A DNA stretch of 64,000 nt from Corynebacterium auris (GTDB lineage Bacteria; Actinomycetota; Actinomycetes; Mycobacteriales; Mycobacteriaceae), in assembly GCF_030408575.1 (NCBI RefSeq), contig NZ_CP047047.1, positions 1,909,991 to 1,973,990 on the forward strand, given 5' to 3'. The notes beneath the pieces were generated by a model that was not told where the DNA came from, searched no databases, and worked only from the letters and a program-made list of their open reading frames with translations. The translations under genes and the position numbers were made by a program. Positions 36,069 through 44,928 of the stretch are shown here, one piece after another; position 1 is the stretch's first letter, and each line of letters begins with the position of its first letter.

Positions 36069-38639
36069 ATGCCCCGAACTTGTCGCGCCGCGTGGTCTGC
36101 CGTGCTGAGCTTCGCTCTCGCGGCGGGCGCCGCGGTCGCTTCCCCCTCGCCTGCGCGCGCCGCAGCCGACGGCTCCACCGTGGTCATCTCCGAGGTCTAC
36201 GGCGGCGGAGGCAACTCCGGTTCCGTGTTCTCCCACGACTTCGTGGAGTTGTACAACCCCACCGCCTCCGACATCGACATCACCGGCTGGCGCCTGGAGC
36301 AGCGCTCGGCGAAAGACGGCCTCGGCGCCACGGTGACGCTCAGCGGTATCGTGCCCGCCGACTCCCACTTTCTCATCCGCGGCTCCGCGGGGAGGAACCC
36401 GTCGGGGCAGCTGCCAGCGGCGGATATCGAGGCGAGCTTCAACTTTTCCGCCACGGAGGCCATCGCGGAGCTTTACGACGCCACATCCGCCCGCGTCGAC
36501 CTCCTCGGCTGGGGTGCGGCGGCCCGCTACGAGGGTTCGCCCGCCCCGGCGACGAACAATTCCACCTCCGTTCAGCGCGCCGACTCGGCCCGGGACACCG
36601 ACAACAACGCCGCGGATTTTCTCGCCGCCGCTCCGACGCCCTCGGCCGCCCCGGCGGATGCCGGCGCCGCGCCGGGAATCACCCCCATCCGCGAGATCCA
36701 GGGCACCGGCGACTCCTCGCCGCTTCTCAACCACACCGTGACCACCGAGGGCGTGGTCACGGCGGTCTACGACGAGGGCGGCAAAAACGGCTTCTTCCTG
36801 CAGGCCGCCGGCTCCGGCACACAGGCGGGCGAGGCCTCCGAGGCCGTGTTCGTCTACATGGGCAGGCGCACCGACTACCCACGGCGCGGGGCCTCCGTGC
36901 GCGTCACGGGAACCGTCGGCGAGTATTACGCCCAGACGCAGATCGCGGCCTCGGCGGTCGAGGCTTTGCCCGCCGCGCTTGAGGCGCCGGTTGCCCTCGA
37001 GATCGAGTCGCTTCCCGCTGGCGACGCCGCCCGCGAGCCCTACGAGGGCATGCTCGTGCGCCCGACGGGCGCGCACACCGTGACCGACAACTACACGCTA
37101 AACACCACCGGCGACGTCGGCCTCGCCCCCGGTCCCCGCGCCCACCGCACCCCCACCGACGTGGTTGAGCCCGGCGCGCAGGCGCAGTCGCTGGCCGTGG
37201 CGAATGACGCCGAGGTGGTCTACCTCGACGACGGGCGCACCCGCGACTACTTCCGCACCGACAAGGAGACGCCGCTGCCCTACCTCGTCACCGCGGACGG
37301 CGGGGTCACGTCGCTGCGCACGGGGGACGCCGTGCGCTTTCAGAACGATGTGGTGGTGGACTACTCCTTCGACCGCTGGCGCTTCCAACCCCTGCAGCCC
37401 ATCACCGGAAAGAGCGAGGCCGCGGACCTGCCGATCGCGTGGGCAGATTCGCGCGGCGCCACCCTTGACGTCCCCGGCTCGGTCGCAGGCGAGCTCTCCC
37501 TCGGGTTTTTCAACGTGCTCAACTACTTCACTAGCCTCGGCGAGGACGAAGAGGGCTGCGAGCCCTTCACCGACAAAAACGGCGCGCCGGTTGGCGCCAA
37601 CTCGTGCCGGGTGCGCGGCGCGTACTCCCGCCAGGCCTTCGAGGACCAGCAGGCGAAGCTCGTCACCGCCATCAACCGCCTGGACACGGACGTCTTGGGC
37701 TTGTCCGAGATCGAGAACACCGCGGCGCTCACGAAAGACGCTTCTAGGCGCGACGAGGCGCTTCGCGCGCTCGTCGGCGCCCTCAACGACGCTGCCGGCC
37801 ACGAGCGCTGGGCCTACGCCCCCTCCCCGGCCTCCCTTCCGGGCAGCGAGGACGTCATCCGAGTGGCCTTCCTCTACGATCCGGCGACGGTACGCCCCGT
37901 GGGCGAGTCCCGCATCTTCGACGACGGCGCCTTCACCGGCACCGCCCGCCAGCCCCTCGCCCAGGCCTTCGAGCCCGCGGCCGGCGGCCAGCGCTTCGTC
38001 GCAGTGGTCAACCACTTCAAGTCCAAGGGCTCCGTCGCTCACAACGACTCCGACACCGGCGACGGCCAGGGCAACAACGCGAACGTGCGCGAGGCGCAGT
38101 CGAAGGCGCTGCTCGAGCACCTGGGTGAGCAGAGCGATTGGGCGCAGCTGCCCACCTTCCTCATCGGTGACTTCAACGCCTACACCCGCGAGGACGCCAT
38201 CACCGAGCTGGCCCGCGGCGGCTTCGAGGTGATCCGCCCGGAACGGGACAGCGACCAGGCCTCGTACCAGTTCGGCGGCGAGCTCGGTTCGCTCGACCAC
38301 GTCCTCGCCAACGGCGCCGCGCGGGCTCTCGTGCGCGATGCGGCGGTGTGGAACATCAACGCCGACGAGCCCGTCGCCTTCGAGTACTCGCGCCGCAACT
38401 ACAACGCCCAAGACTTCTTCGGCGACGGGGCCGACCCGCTCTACGGCTACGGCAATCCCTTCCGCTCCTCCGACCACGACCCGGTGAAGGTCGGCTTTGA
38501 CCTCGACGGCCCACGGGAGCAGGGCTCGTCGGCGGCGCGGGTGGGCATCGCCGCCGCCCTCGTCGCCGCCGCCGTCGGTGCCCTGGCCCTCCTCTGGCGC
38601 GCCCTGCCCTGGCTGAGCTCATCCTCCCGGGGCCGCTAA
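36069..38639 (+). CDS. nucH: Secreted ExeM/NucH-family extracellular nuclease
   Basis: The 856-residue exported protein has a signal peptide (about 1-33, cleavage near ARA-AADG) and a lamin-tail domain (about 36-170, with VVISEVYGGGGNSG and DFVELYNPT). A middle OB-like region follows (about 200-430), then an endonuclease/exonuclease/phosphatase domain (about 465-815, with FNVLNYF, DVLGLSEIEN, LIGDFNAY and SSDHDPV) and a C-terminal hydrophobic segment with basic tail (about 825-856), which may hold it at the envelope. Corynebacterial relatives are induced by phosphate starvation and degrade DNA for phosphate. I choose ATG 36069 after a GAAGGA site; GTG 36054 is upstream. Confidence 0.92.
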   Translation: MPRTCRAAWSAVLSFALAAGAAVASPSPARAAADGSTVVISEVYGGGGNSGSVFSHDFVELYNPTASDIDITGWRLEQRSAKDGLGATVTLSGIVPADSHFLIRGSAGRNPSGQLPAADIEASFNFSATEAIAELYDATSARVDLLGWGAAARYEGSPAPATNNSTSVQRADSARDTDNNAADFLAAAPTPSAAPADAGAAPGITPIREIQGTGDSSPLLNHTVTTEGVVTAVYDEGGKNGFFLQAAGSGTQAGEASEAVFVYMGRRTDYPRRGASVRVTGTVGEYYAQTQIAASAVEALPAALEAPVALEIESLPAGDAAREPYEGMLVRPTGAHTVTDNYTLNTTGDVGLAPGPRAHRTPTDVVEPGAQAQSLAVANDAEVVYLDDGRTRDYFRTDKETPLPYLVTADGGVTSLRTGDAVRFQNDVVVDYSFDRWRFQPLQPITGKSEAADLPIAWADSRGATLDVPGSVAGELSLGFFNVLNYFTSLGEDEEGCEPFTDKNGAPVGANSCRVRGAYSRQAFEDQQAKLVTAINRLDTDVLGLSEIENTAALTKDASRRDEALRALVGALNDAAGHERWAYAPSPASLPGSEDVIRVAFLYDPATVRPVGESRIFDDGAFTGTARQPLAQAFEPAAGGQRFVAVVNHFKSKGSVAHNDSDTGDGQGNNANVREAQSKALLEHLGEQSDWAQLPTFLIGDFNAYTREDAITELARGGFEVIRPERDSDQASYQFGGELGSLDHVLANGAARALVRDAAVWNINADEPVAFEYSRRNYNAQDFFGDGADPLYGYGNPFRSSDHDPVKVGFDLDGPREQGSSAARVGIAAALVAAAVGALALLWRALPWLSSSSRGR

Positions 38640-38642
38640 GAG

Positions 38643-39140
38643 TTACGGGGCCAGCACGGTCTCAATTGCCTCCGTCACGGCAGGGTCCTGGGGCTCGGTC
38701 TTGGGGCGGATCCGGGCGGCCACTGCGCCGTCGGGGGTGATGAGGAACTTCTCGAAGTTCCAGGCCACGTCCCCGGCCTCGCCGTCGGAGTCGGGGACGG
38801 TGGTCAGCTCCTTGTATAGCGGGTGCGCGCCGGGCCCGTTGACCTCCAGCTTGGACAGCAGCGGGAAGCTGACGTTGTAGCGGGTGCAGGCGAAGTCCCT
38901 GATCTCCTCGTCCGTGCCGGGTTCCTGCCCGTTGAACTGGTTGCAGGGGGCGCCGACGACGGTCAGGCCCTTGCCCGCGTATTCGTCGGCGAGTGCCTGC
39001 AGGCCCTCGTACTGCACGGTCAGACCGCACTTGGAGGCCGTGTTGACCAGCAGGACCGCGTCGGATCCGGCGAGGGTGTTGAGGGTGGTGGGTGTGCCGT
39101 CGTTAAGCGTGAGCTCGATATCGCGAAGGTTCTCAGTCAT
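38643..39140 (-). CDS. Glutathione-peroxidase-family protein (thiol peroxidase)
   Basis: The 165-residue protein has the GPx signatures VNTASKCGLT with peroxidatic Cys38, CNQFNGQEPG holding the Gln, and WNFEKFL holding the Trp. In organisms without glutathione these enzymes use thioredoxin or mycothiol; corynebacteria make mycothiol (mshD lies in this window). The C-terminus ends normally. ATG 39140 fits the family; an upstream open stretch is a shadow of the next gene. Confidence 0.94.
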   Translation of the reverse strand: MTENLRDIELTLNDGTPTTLNTLAGSDAVLLVNTASKCGLTVQYEGLQALADEYAGKGLTVVGAPCNQFNGQEPGTDEEIRDFACTRYNVSFPLLSKLEVNGPGAHPLYKELTTVPDSDGEAGDVAWNFEKFLITPDGAVAARIRPKTEPQDPAVTEAIETVLAP

Positions 39141-39154
39141 GGGGCCCAGGGTAG

Positions 39155-39841
39155 CTACGCGGCGGGCAGGAAGGAGCGGTAATCGGCGGGACTGCCCCCG
39201 GCCTCTGCGGCGGCGAGCGCCGCGGCGACGAAGTCCCGCAGGACCTTTTTGTCCCCCAGCTCGCGGCCCGAGACGGACAGGCGGATGGTGTTTCCCCTGG
39301 CAGCGCCCCGTTCGGCGGCGCGGATGACGTTGCGCCGCCACCACGTCGCCGCGCCGAAACCCTCGCCCACGGAGAGGTTGCGGCAGCGGTGGAATTGGTT
39401 GTCGCCCACGATGTGCAGCCCCTTCGTGGAGGCGACGAGGCCGAAGCCGAACTCGCCGACGACCGCGAGGGTGCCCTCCGACAGGCGCCAGCGCGGCGGG
39501 GCGAAGATATCGAACTCGTAGCCCAACGACATCATCTGGCGGGTCGCTCCTTTGAGCCGCAGGCGCGCCTCGTGGGCTCCCAGGGTGGCGAACTCGGAGC
39601 GTCGGCCCTGGGCCGGCTGGTCGAAGCCGTTGAGGATCAGCGCGCGCCCTGCTTCGCGCTGCTCGCCGAGCCACCCGAGTGTGCGCGGGTCTTTGGCCAG
39701 GTGCCACGTCTTATCGATGTGCGGCGCAACCAAAAGCGATATCGGTACGTCGTTGCGATCAAGCTCCGCTACAAGGCGGGCGACCCCGTCGAGGGTGGCG
39801 TCAAAGATAGAGGACACCGATACGAGGACGCGGCCTGACAT
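39155..39841 (-). CDS. DUF2334-type polysaccharide-deacetylase-like protein
   Basis: The 228-residue protein has SSIFDATLDGVARLVAELDRNDVPISLLVAPHID near the start and ALILNGFDQPAQGRRSEF, EFDIFAPPRWRLSEGTLAVVGEFGFGLVAST later, the pattern of DUF2334 proteins distantly related to NodB deacetylases. The substrate is unknown. No signal peptide is seen. ATG 39841 is chosen; ATG 39850 is three codons upstream. It lies 14 bases before the peroxidase gene on the same strand. Confidence 0.82.
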   Translation of the reverse strand: MSGRVLVSVSSIFDATLDGVARLVAELDRNDVPISLLVAPHIDKTWHLAKDPRTLGWLGEQREAGRALILNGFDQPAQGRRSEFATLGAHEARLRLKGATRQMMSLGYEFDIFAPPRWRLSEGTLAVVGEFGFGLVASTKGLHIVGDNQFHRCRNLSVGEGFGAATWWRRNVIRAAERGAARGNTIRLSVSGRELGDKKVLRDFVAAALAAAEAGGSPADYRSFLPAA

Positions 39842-39850
39842 AGGCCGCAT

Positions 39851-40197
39851 TATCGCACAGCGCTACCTGCCGCGCCCGCCGAGGTTCGGCGCCCGCGATC
39901 CGTAACCGAACCTGAGGCGATGGTGAGCGAACCGAGAACGCGAGCGGAGAGAAATTACCCCACGGACACCCGGGGGCGTGCCTCCGACACGCGGGTGCTA
40001 CAAGGGGCCAGTCAGATTGAAACGCACAGAATAATCGGCAAAACGCCCGTGAACAGCGCTGACGGAGACATTTTCGCACGCCTTAGCGAATGTTTCGTCA
40101 GACCAAACTGAGGCGAATTACCCCCATCTGGGGGTGGACGCCACGCTGCCCATGTACGGTTGTACACAAGCGCAGGTTACTAAAGAAGGGAGAACAA
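39851..40197. promoter_or_regulatory. Non-coding region with hairpins and an inverted-repeat operator candidate
   Basis: This 347-base stretch has no supported gene. It holds ACCCCC-ATCT-GGGGGT at 40120-40135 and a perfect 14-bp inverted repeat TGTAC-GGTT-GTACA at 40153-40166, just before the ribosome site of the secreted-protein gene. A weaker CACCCG/CGGGTG pair lies near 39967-39999. Base composition is lower in GC than in the flanking genes. The inverted repeat could be a repressor site. Confidence 0.5.
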
Positions 40198-40701
40198 ATG
40201 CGCTCTACATTAGTTTCGATTACGACCATTCTCACACTAGCGGCCAGCTCGCTTGCCCCTGCTCACGCCCAAGCGGCTCACGCTCAAGCGCCCAACGCAC
40301 CGTCTGTTGCACAGTCCTCCGCCACCACGGATCAGGATTCAGCTATCGCGCGTGCAGTGTACTACGATCTCCGCGAGAACCGCTTCGGAATTTTTCATGA
40401 AGCAGCACAAAGCTTGGGATACAGCGCCGAGCAAATCCGCGCTTTCGAGCGTAACCTCGCAGAACTGTCGCCGGACGAATCTCGGCAGCTTGCCACTGTC
40501 ATCGGGCTCGACGTTGAAGCTATCAAACAGCAGCGGGCCATACCAGCCGTTATCGCCGCCATCGCCGGATTCGTCGGCGGCGCGCTCGGCAGTGAGATCA
40601 TCGGCCAGGTAGCAAACTGGGGCGTCGCGACCGCATGCCAGAACCTCAACGGGTTTTCAGGAGCTTTTGACGACTTCTGCCGGTCCAACGGCCACATCTA
40701 A
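40198..40701 (+). CDS. Small secreted protein with Gly-rich hydrophobic segment (bacteriocin-like)
   Basis: The 167-residue protein starts with a clear signal peptide (1-26, cleavage near AHA-QA), then an Ala/Gln/Ser-rich stretch and a helical middle (48-112). A long hydrophobic Gly/Ala segment follows (about 114-146, with AIAGFVGGALGSEIIG), and a short tail with Cys147 and Cys161 that could form a disulfide. ATG 40198 has an AAGGGAG site. I recognise no family. The plan of export signal, membrane-active glycine-zipper-like segment and Cys pair, followed at once by a tiny membrane protein, resembles Sec-exported bacteriocin/immunity pairs; this is inference. Confidence 0.75.
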   Translation: MRSTLVSITTILTLAASSLAPAHAQAAHAQAPNAPSVAQSSATTDQDSAIARAVYYDLRENRFGIFHEAAQSLGYSAEQIRAFERNLAELSPDESRQLATVIGLDVEAIKQQRAIPAVIAAIAGFVGGALGSEIIGQVANWGVATACQNLNGFSGAFDDFCRSNGHI

Positions 40702-40718
40702 AGAGAGGAGGAACCTCG

Positions 40719-40988
40719 ATGTCTAAATCTCTCACCGCTCTACTAGCGGCGGTCTGCGGCATTGCACTGCAAATGATTCGCGAATGGGTTGCACATGACC
40801 GCACGCCTGCGGAGACGTTCTCCGACTGGGCGTGGGCCGTGGACTTCATCATCTTCGCCGTCATCGGATTCGTCGCTTTTTACGTGGCCTTCCGCATCGC
40901 GTACTACGTTTTTATACGCGACCGTCAGCTCGACCAGCTCTTGGAAAAAGAAAAGGCCGAGGCCGGGACGACTTCTCACACACCCTAA
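40719..40988 (+). CDS. Small two-segment membrane protein (possible immunity partner)
   Basis: The 89-residue protein has one weak hydrophobic segment (about 5-20), one strong one (about 40-68, with IIFAVIGFVAFYVAF) and a charged C-terminal tail (DRQLDQLLEKEKAEA). It starts 17 bases after the secreted protein with an AGAGAGGAGG site and is followed by a terminator, so the two form an operon. No family recognised. Size and place fit an immunity or assembly protein for the upstream product. Confidence 0.75.
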   Translation: MSKSLTALLAAVCGIALQMIREWVAHDRTPAETFSDWAWAVDFIIFAVIGFVAFYVAFRIAYYVFIRDRQLDQLLEKEKAEAGTTSHTP

Positions 40989-41011
40989 TCCCCGGCTCCG
41001 CTATTGCAGGC

Positions 41012-41046
41012 GCGCCCCGCTTTTTCTGAGCGGGGCGCACCTTTTT
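41012..41046 (+). terminator. Terminator of the two-gene secreted cassette
   Basis: GCGCCCCGCT and AGCGGGGCGC form a perfect 10-bp stem around a 7-base loop, followed by ACCTTTTT. It ends the 40.2-41.0 kb operon and faces the convergent ptrB gene. Confidence 0.92.
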
Positions 41047-41063
41047 GTTACACCGCTACTTTG

Positions 41064-43211
41064 CTACTTCGACACAGCCCCACTATGCACCAAGGTCCAG
41101 GCGTACTCAAACGCGGTCTGCCTCCACTTTTCGTAGCGTCCGGACACGCCGCCGTGCCCGGCGCTCATCTCCGTCTTCAACAAAATCTCACCACCGGTCG
41201 CGCACTCGCGCAGCTTAGCCACCCACTTTGCGGGCTCGACGTAGAGCACGCGCGTATCGTTGAGACTGGTCACCGCGAGGATATCCGGGTAGTGCTTCGC
41301 CTCCACGTTCTCGTAGGGCGCGTAGGCTGCCATATAGTCGTAGACTTCCGGGTCGTGGTAGGGGTCACCCCACTCCTCCCATTCCGTGACCGTCAACGGC
41401 AGCTCCGGCATGAGGACGCTGGTCAGCGGGTCGACGAAGGGCACGATCGCCTGGATGCCGGCGAACTTCTCCGGCGCCATGTTCGCCACCGCGCCCATGA
41501 GGAGCCCGCCCGCGGAGCCTCCCTCGGCGACGAGCTGGCCGTGGGTGGTGATCCCCTGCTCCACCAAAGCGTCCGCGCACGCGATGAAGTCCGTAAACGT
41601 GTTGACCTTCTCAAGCCCCTTCCCGTGGTCGTACCATCCGCGCCCCATCTCGCCGCCGCCGCGCACGTGGGCGCACACCCACACCATGCCGCGGTCCAGC
41701 AGCGACAAGCGCGCGATGGAAAAACCAGGGTCGTTGGAGGCCTCGTAGGAGCCGTACCCGTACAGCAGCGTCGGACGCGGCTGGCTGAGGTCGAGGTCGG
41801 CGCGGTGCACCACGGACATGGGCACGTCCGTGCCGTCGGCGGCCTTCGCCCACATGCGGGTGGCCGTGTAGTCGGCTGGGTCGTAGCCGCCGAGCACCTC
41901 CTGCTGCTTGAGCAGTCTCAGCTCGCGGGTGGCCACGGTGTAGTCGAACAGCTGCGCGGGTTGGGTGTACGAGGCGTAGCTCAGGCGCACCACCGGCGCG
42001 TCCCACTCGGGGTTGCCGCCTAGGCCCGCGGTGTAGAGCTCCTCGTCGAACTCCAGCTCGCGGAACGCGGCCACCCCGCTCTCGCCGACCTCGGCGACGG
42101 CGAGGCGGCTGATCCCGCCCGAGCGGTAGCCGCAGAACCAGAAGTCGCGGTAGACATCCACGCCCTCAATGCGCACCGCGTCGTCGTGCGGCACGCGCAC
42201 CTCAAGCTCGGTCAGGGGCACGCGATTATCGACGCCACACGTGCCCACCTCAAAATTCGGTCCCGCCGCGTTGTGCGTGACCACCCACAGGGGTTCCCCT
42301 GCCACCTCGGCGTAGTCGACGTCGTACTCGACGCCCTGCTCGCGCGGCCACAACACCTCGAACTCAGACTCGGGCGCGCCCACCGGGCACACGCGCCACT
42401 CGCTCGTGAGCTTGGAGCCGGACACGATGTAGAGGTACTTCTCCGCACGGTCGGCGCCAACGGAGACGTTAAAGCGCTCGTCGTTTTCCTCGTAAACCAG
42501 CACATCCAGCTCGGCCGGGGTGCCCAGCCGGTGGCGCCACACCTGGTGGGGGCGCCACGCCTCGTCGACGCGGGTGTAAAAGAGGTACTCCTCCCCTGCC
42601 CAGGTGGCGCCGTAGAAGACGTCGTCAAGCGTGTCGGCGAGAAGCTCGCCCGTCTGGAGGTCTTTGACGCGCAGCTGGAAGCGCTCGTCGCCCGAGGTGT
42701 CGGCGGAGTACGCCAGGAGCCGGCCCGAGGTGGTCACGGTTGAGGCGCCGAGCGAGAAGAACTCGTGGCCCTCGGCGAGCTCGTTGACATCCAGAACCAC
42801 CTGCTCGCCCGGCAGGGCCGAGCCGTCCTCCGGCAGTGTCGGCGGGGTCCAGGGGGAAGCCGGGTCGGCGGCGACGCGGCAGCTCACGCCGTAGCTTTTA
42901 CCCTCGATCGTGCGGCCGTAGTACCACCACTCGCCCTGCCGCTGCGGGACGGACATGTCCGTCTCCTTCACGCGCGACTTGATCTCCCCGTACACCGCGT
43001 CCGTGAGCTGCGTCAGCCCCATCGTGCGCGCCTGCGTGTAGGCATTTTCCGCCTCGAGGTAGGCGATGGTCTCGGGGTTGTCCTTGTCGCGCAGCCACTC
43101 GTAGTTGTCCACGAAATCGCGCCCGTGAAAGGAGCGGGTAACGGGGTGCTTTGCTGCCACCGGGGCCGGGACGCCGCTGGTGCTGGTGCTCGTCGTGGGA
43201 TTGTCCGTCAT
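41064..43211 (-). CDS. ptrB: Oligopeptidase B (S9 family protease II)
   Basis: The 715-residue prolyl-oligopeptidase-family enzyme has an N-terminal beta-propeller (about 70-440) and a C-terminal alpha/beta-hydrolase domain. The catalytic triad is visible: Ser566 in AEGGSAGGLL, Asp652 in SLNDTRV and His686 in SAGHGGVSGR. Such enzymes cut short peptides after basic residues in the cytoplasm. Length is normal. It lies about 70 bases downstream of purC on the same strand. Confidence 0.95.
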   Translation of the reverse strand: MTDNPTTSTSTSGVPAPVAAKHPVTRSFHGRDFVDNYEWLRDKDNPETIAYLEAENAYTQARTMGLTQLTDAVYGEIKSRVKETDMSVPQRQGEWWYYGRTIEGKSYGVSCRVAADPASPWTPPTLPEDGSALPGEQVVLDVNELAEGHEFFSLGASTVTTSGRLLAYSADTSGDERFQLRVKDLQTGELLADTLDDVFYGATWAGEEYLFYTRVDEAWRPHQVWRHRLGTPAELDVLVYEENDERFNVSVGADRAEKYLYIVSGSKLTSEWRVCPVGAPESEFEVLWPREQGVEYDVDYAEVAGEPLWVVTHNAAGPNFEVGTCGVDNRVPLTELEVRVPHDDAVRIEGVDVYRDFWFCGYRSGGISRLAVAEVGESGVAAFRELEFDEELYTAGLGGNPEWDAPVVRLSYASYTQPAQLFDYTVATRELRLLKQQEVLGGYDPADYTATRMWAKAADGTDVPMSVVHRADLDLSQPRPTLLYGYGSYEASNDPGFSIARLSLLDRGMVWVCAHVRGGGEMGRGWYDHGKGLEKVNTFTDFIACADALVEQGITTHGQLVAEGGSAGGLLMGAVANMAPEKFAGIQAIVPFVDPLTSVLMPELPLTVTEWEEWGDPYHDPEVYDYMAAYAPYENVEAKHYPDILAVTSLNDTRVLYVEPAKWVAKLRECATGGEILLKTEMSAGHGGVSGRYEKWRQTAFEYAWTLVHSGAVSK

Positions 43212-43282
43212 GGCGCCCGAGTCTACGCCCCGGCATTCCCGGCCCGCCGCACCGCCGTCCCGGCGCCCCCCGGTCAGAAAAG

Positions 43283-44179
43283 CTAGGCCATCGCCCCCGG
43301 CCAGTCGCCGAACTTTGTGCCGCTGAGGCGCTCGTAGGCCTCCACGTAGCGGTCACGGGTGGCCTCGACGACAGAACCGGGCAGCTCCGGGGGCGGGGTG
43401 CCGTCGGCGGGGTCCCAATCGGACTTCGGGCCGGTGAGCCAGTTGCGCACGTACTGCTTGTCAAAGCTGGGTTGCACGCGCCCCTCCTCGTAGGAGTCAG
43501 CAGGCCAGTAGCGGGAGGAGTCGGGAGTGAGCACTTCGTCCGCAAGCACCAGCGTGCCGTCCTCGTCGAGGCCGAACTCGAGCTTGGTGTCGGCGAGGAT
43601 GATGCCGCGTGTCTCGGCGTAGGCGGCGGCGCGCGCGTAAATGTCCAGGGTGGCCTCGCGCAGCCGGGTGGCCAGGTCCTCGCCGAGCGTGCTGGCGACG
43701 TACGCGAAGGAAACGTTCTCGTCATGCTCGCCCTGTTCCGCCTTCGTCGCCGGGGTGAAGATCGGCTCCGGCAACCGGGACGCCTCCGTCAGGCCCTTAG
43801 GCAGCTCGACGCCGCACACCGTGCCCGTCGCGTCGTACTCCTTCTTCCCGGAACCCGTGAGGTACCCGCGCGCGACGCACTCGAAGGGGAGCATCTCCAG
43901 GCGCTTGACCACCTGGGCCCGGCCGAGGACCTCCTCGGGGATGCGTTCGTCGTCGATCGGCCCGGCCAGGTGGTTGGGCACGTCCTCCAACAGGCCGAAG
44001 AAGAACGCGGAGGTGGCGGTGAGCACCCGCCCCTTGTCCGGGATCTCCGGGTCGAGCGAGAAGTCGAAGGCGGAGATCCTGTCGGAGGCCACCATCAGGA
44101 GGGTGTCCGCATCCACCTCGTAGATTTCGCGGACCTTGCCGCCGGAGAGATGGTTGTAGTCAGAAAGCTCTGGACGCAT
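43283..44179 (-). CDS. purC: Phosphoribosylaminoimidazole-succinocarboxamide synthase
   Basis: PurC joins aspartate to CAIR with ATP, step eight of purine synthesis. The 298-residue protein has [33 protein letters not shown] and [29 protein letters not shown] 44179 ([11 protein letters not shown]) fits the family; TTG 44188 lies in frame upstream. It is the long actinobacterial form. Confidence 0.96.
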   Translation of the reverse strand: MRPELSDYNHLSGGKVREIYEVDADTLLMVASDRISAFDFSLDPEIPDKGRVLTATSAFFFGLLEDVPNHLAGPIDDERIPEEVLGRAQVVKRLEMLPFECVARGYLTGSGKKEYDATGTVCGVELPKGLTEASRLPEPIFTPATKAEQGEHDENVSFAYVASTLGEDLATRLREATLDIYARAAAYAETRGIILADTKLEFGLDEDGTLVLADEVLTPDSSRYWPADSYEEGRVQPSFDKQYVRNWLTGPKSDWDPADGTPPPELPGSVVEATRDRYVEAYERLSGTKFGDWPGAMA

Positions 44180-44247
44180 GGAACGCAAGTCTAGCCCGGG
44201 TTCGGCGGACGGGAAATCGCTGGCGGCGGTGCCTTAGAGTAAGGGCC

Positions 44248-44928
44248 ATGCATCTGCCCCGCCGCTTCACCACCGCCCCCGCCGCCCTCGCTCTCGCCGC
44301 GGCCTTAGCCGCCTGCGGCTTCGTGGACCCGCAGGACAACGAACTGGTGAACGGGCTGGTCAACGCGCCGGAAGGCTTCCGGCCTACCGCCGACGGCACG
44401 CACCTGCTCTTCGCCGAGCCGGCCCAGGTGGTCACCACCAATTTCGCCACCGGCGTGCCCGTCTACTGGGAGGTCACGGTGCACCCGCCGGAGGCTCTCA
44501 CGCTAGACCAGGTCGAGGAGAACATCGGCCAGGACCCGCAGCGCATCGGCAACGCCCCGCCGGAGCGGGTGCGCACCTTTTTCTGCTTCCCCGTCACCTT
44601 CACCGCTCTGGGCCAGGGGCTGCAGCGCGACGACGCGCCCGTCTCAGTCGAGCTCCCCGACCTCACCCCCGTGGACGGCTACGGCACCAATGCCAACTTC
44701 GTCGGGGTGGGCAACGACACCTACTGCGGCCTCGACCCCGCAGACACCGTGCCGGCCTACACCGGCGACATGGACACCGGCCAGAGCTACACCACCGCGG
44801 TGGTCACCTGGGAGGGGAGGCGCGACCCCGGCATCGTGGGCACCGGCGTGCGCCTGAACACACTGGTCAGCCCGCGCAACCCGGGGCAGCCTCCCCAGGC
44901 GCTGACGTGGGGGCCGGGCGCTCCTTAG
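44248..44928 (+). CDS. Putative lipoprotein of unknown function
   Basis: The 226-residue protein has a lipoprotein signal peptide with lipobox LAAC (Cys23), placing it at the outer face of the membrane. The mature part is beta-rich with two further Cys residues (FFCFPVTF and TYCGLDP) that could pair. I recognise no domain. It lies between divergent purC and convergent purB (overlapping the purB end by four bases). Confidence 0.85.
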   Translation: MHLPRRFTTAPAALALAAALAACGFVDPQDNELVNGLVNAPEGFRPTADGTHLLFAEPAQVVTTNFATGVPVYWEVTVHPPEALTLDQVEENIGQDPQRIGNAPPERVRTFFCFPVTFTALGQGLQRDDAPVSVELPDLTPVDGYGTNANFVGVGNDTYCGLDPADTVPAYTGDMDTGQSYTTAVVTWEGRRDPGIVGTGVRLNTLVSPRNPGQPPQALTWGPGAP

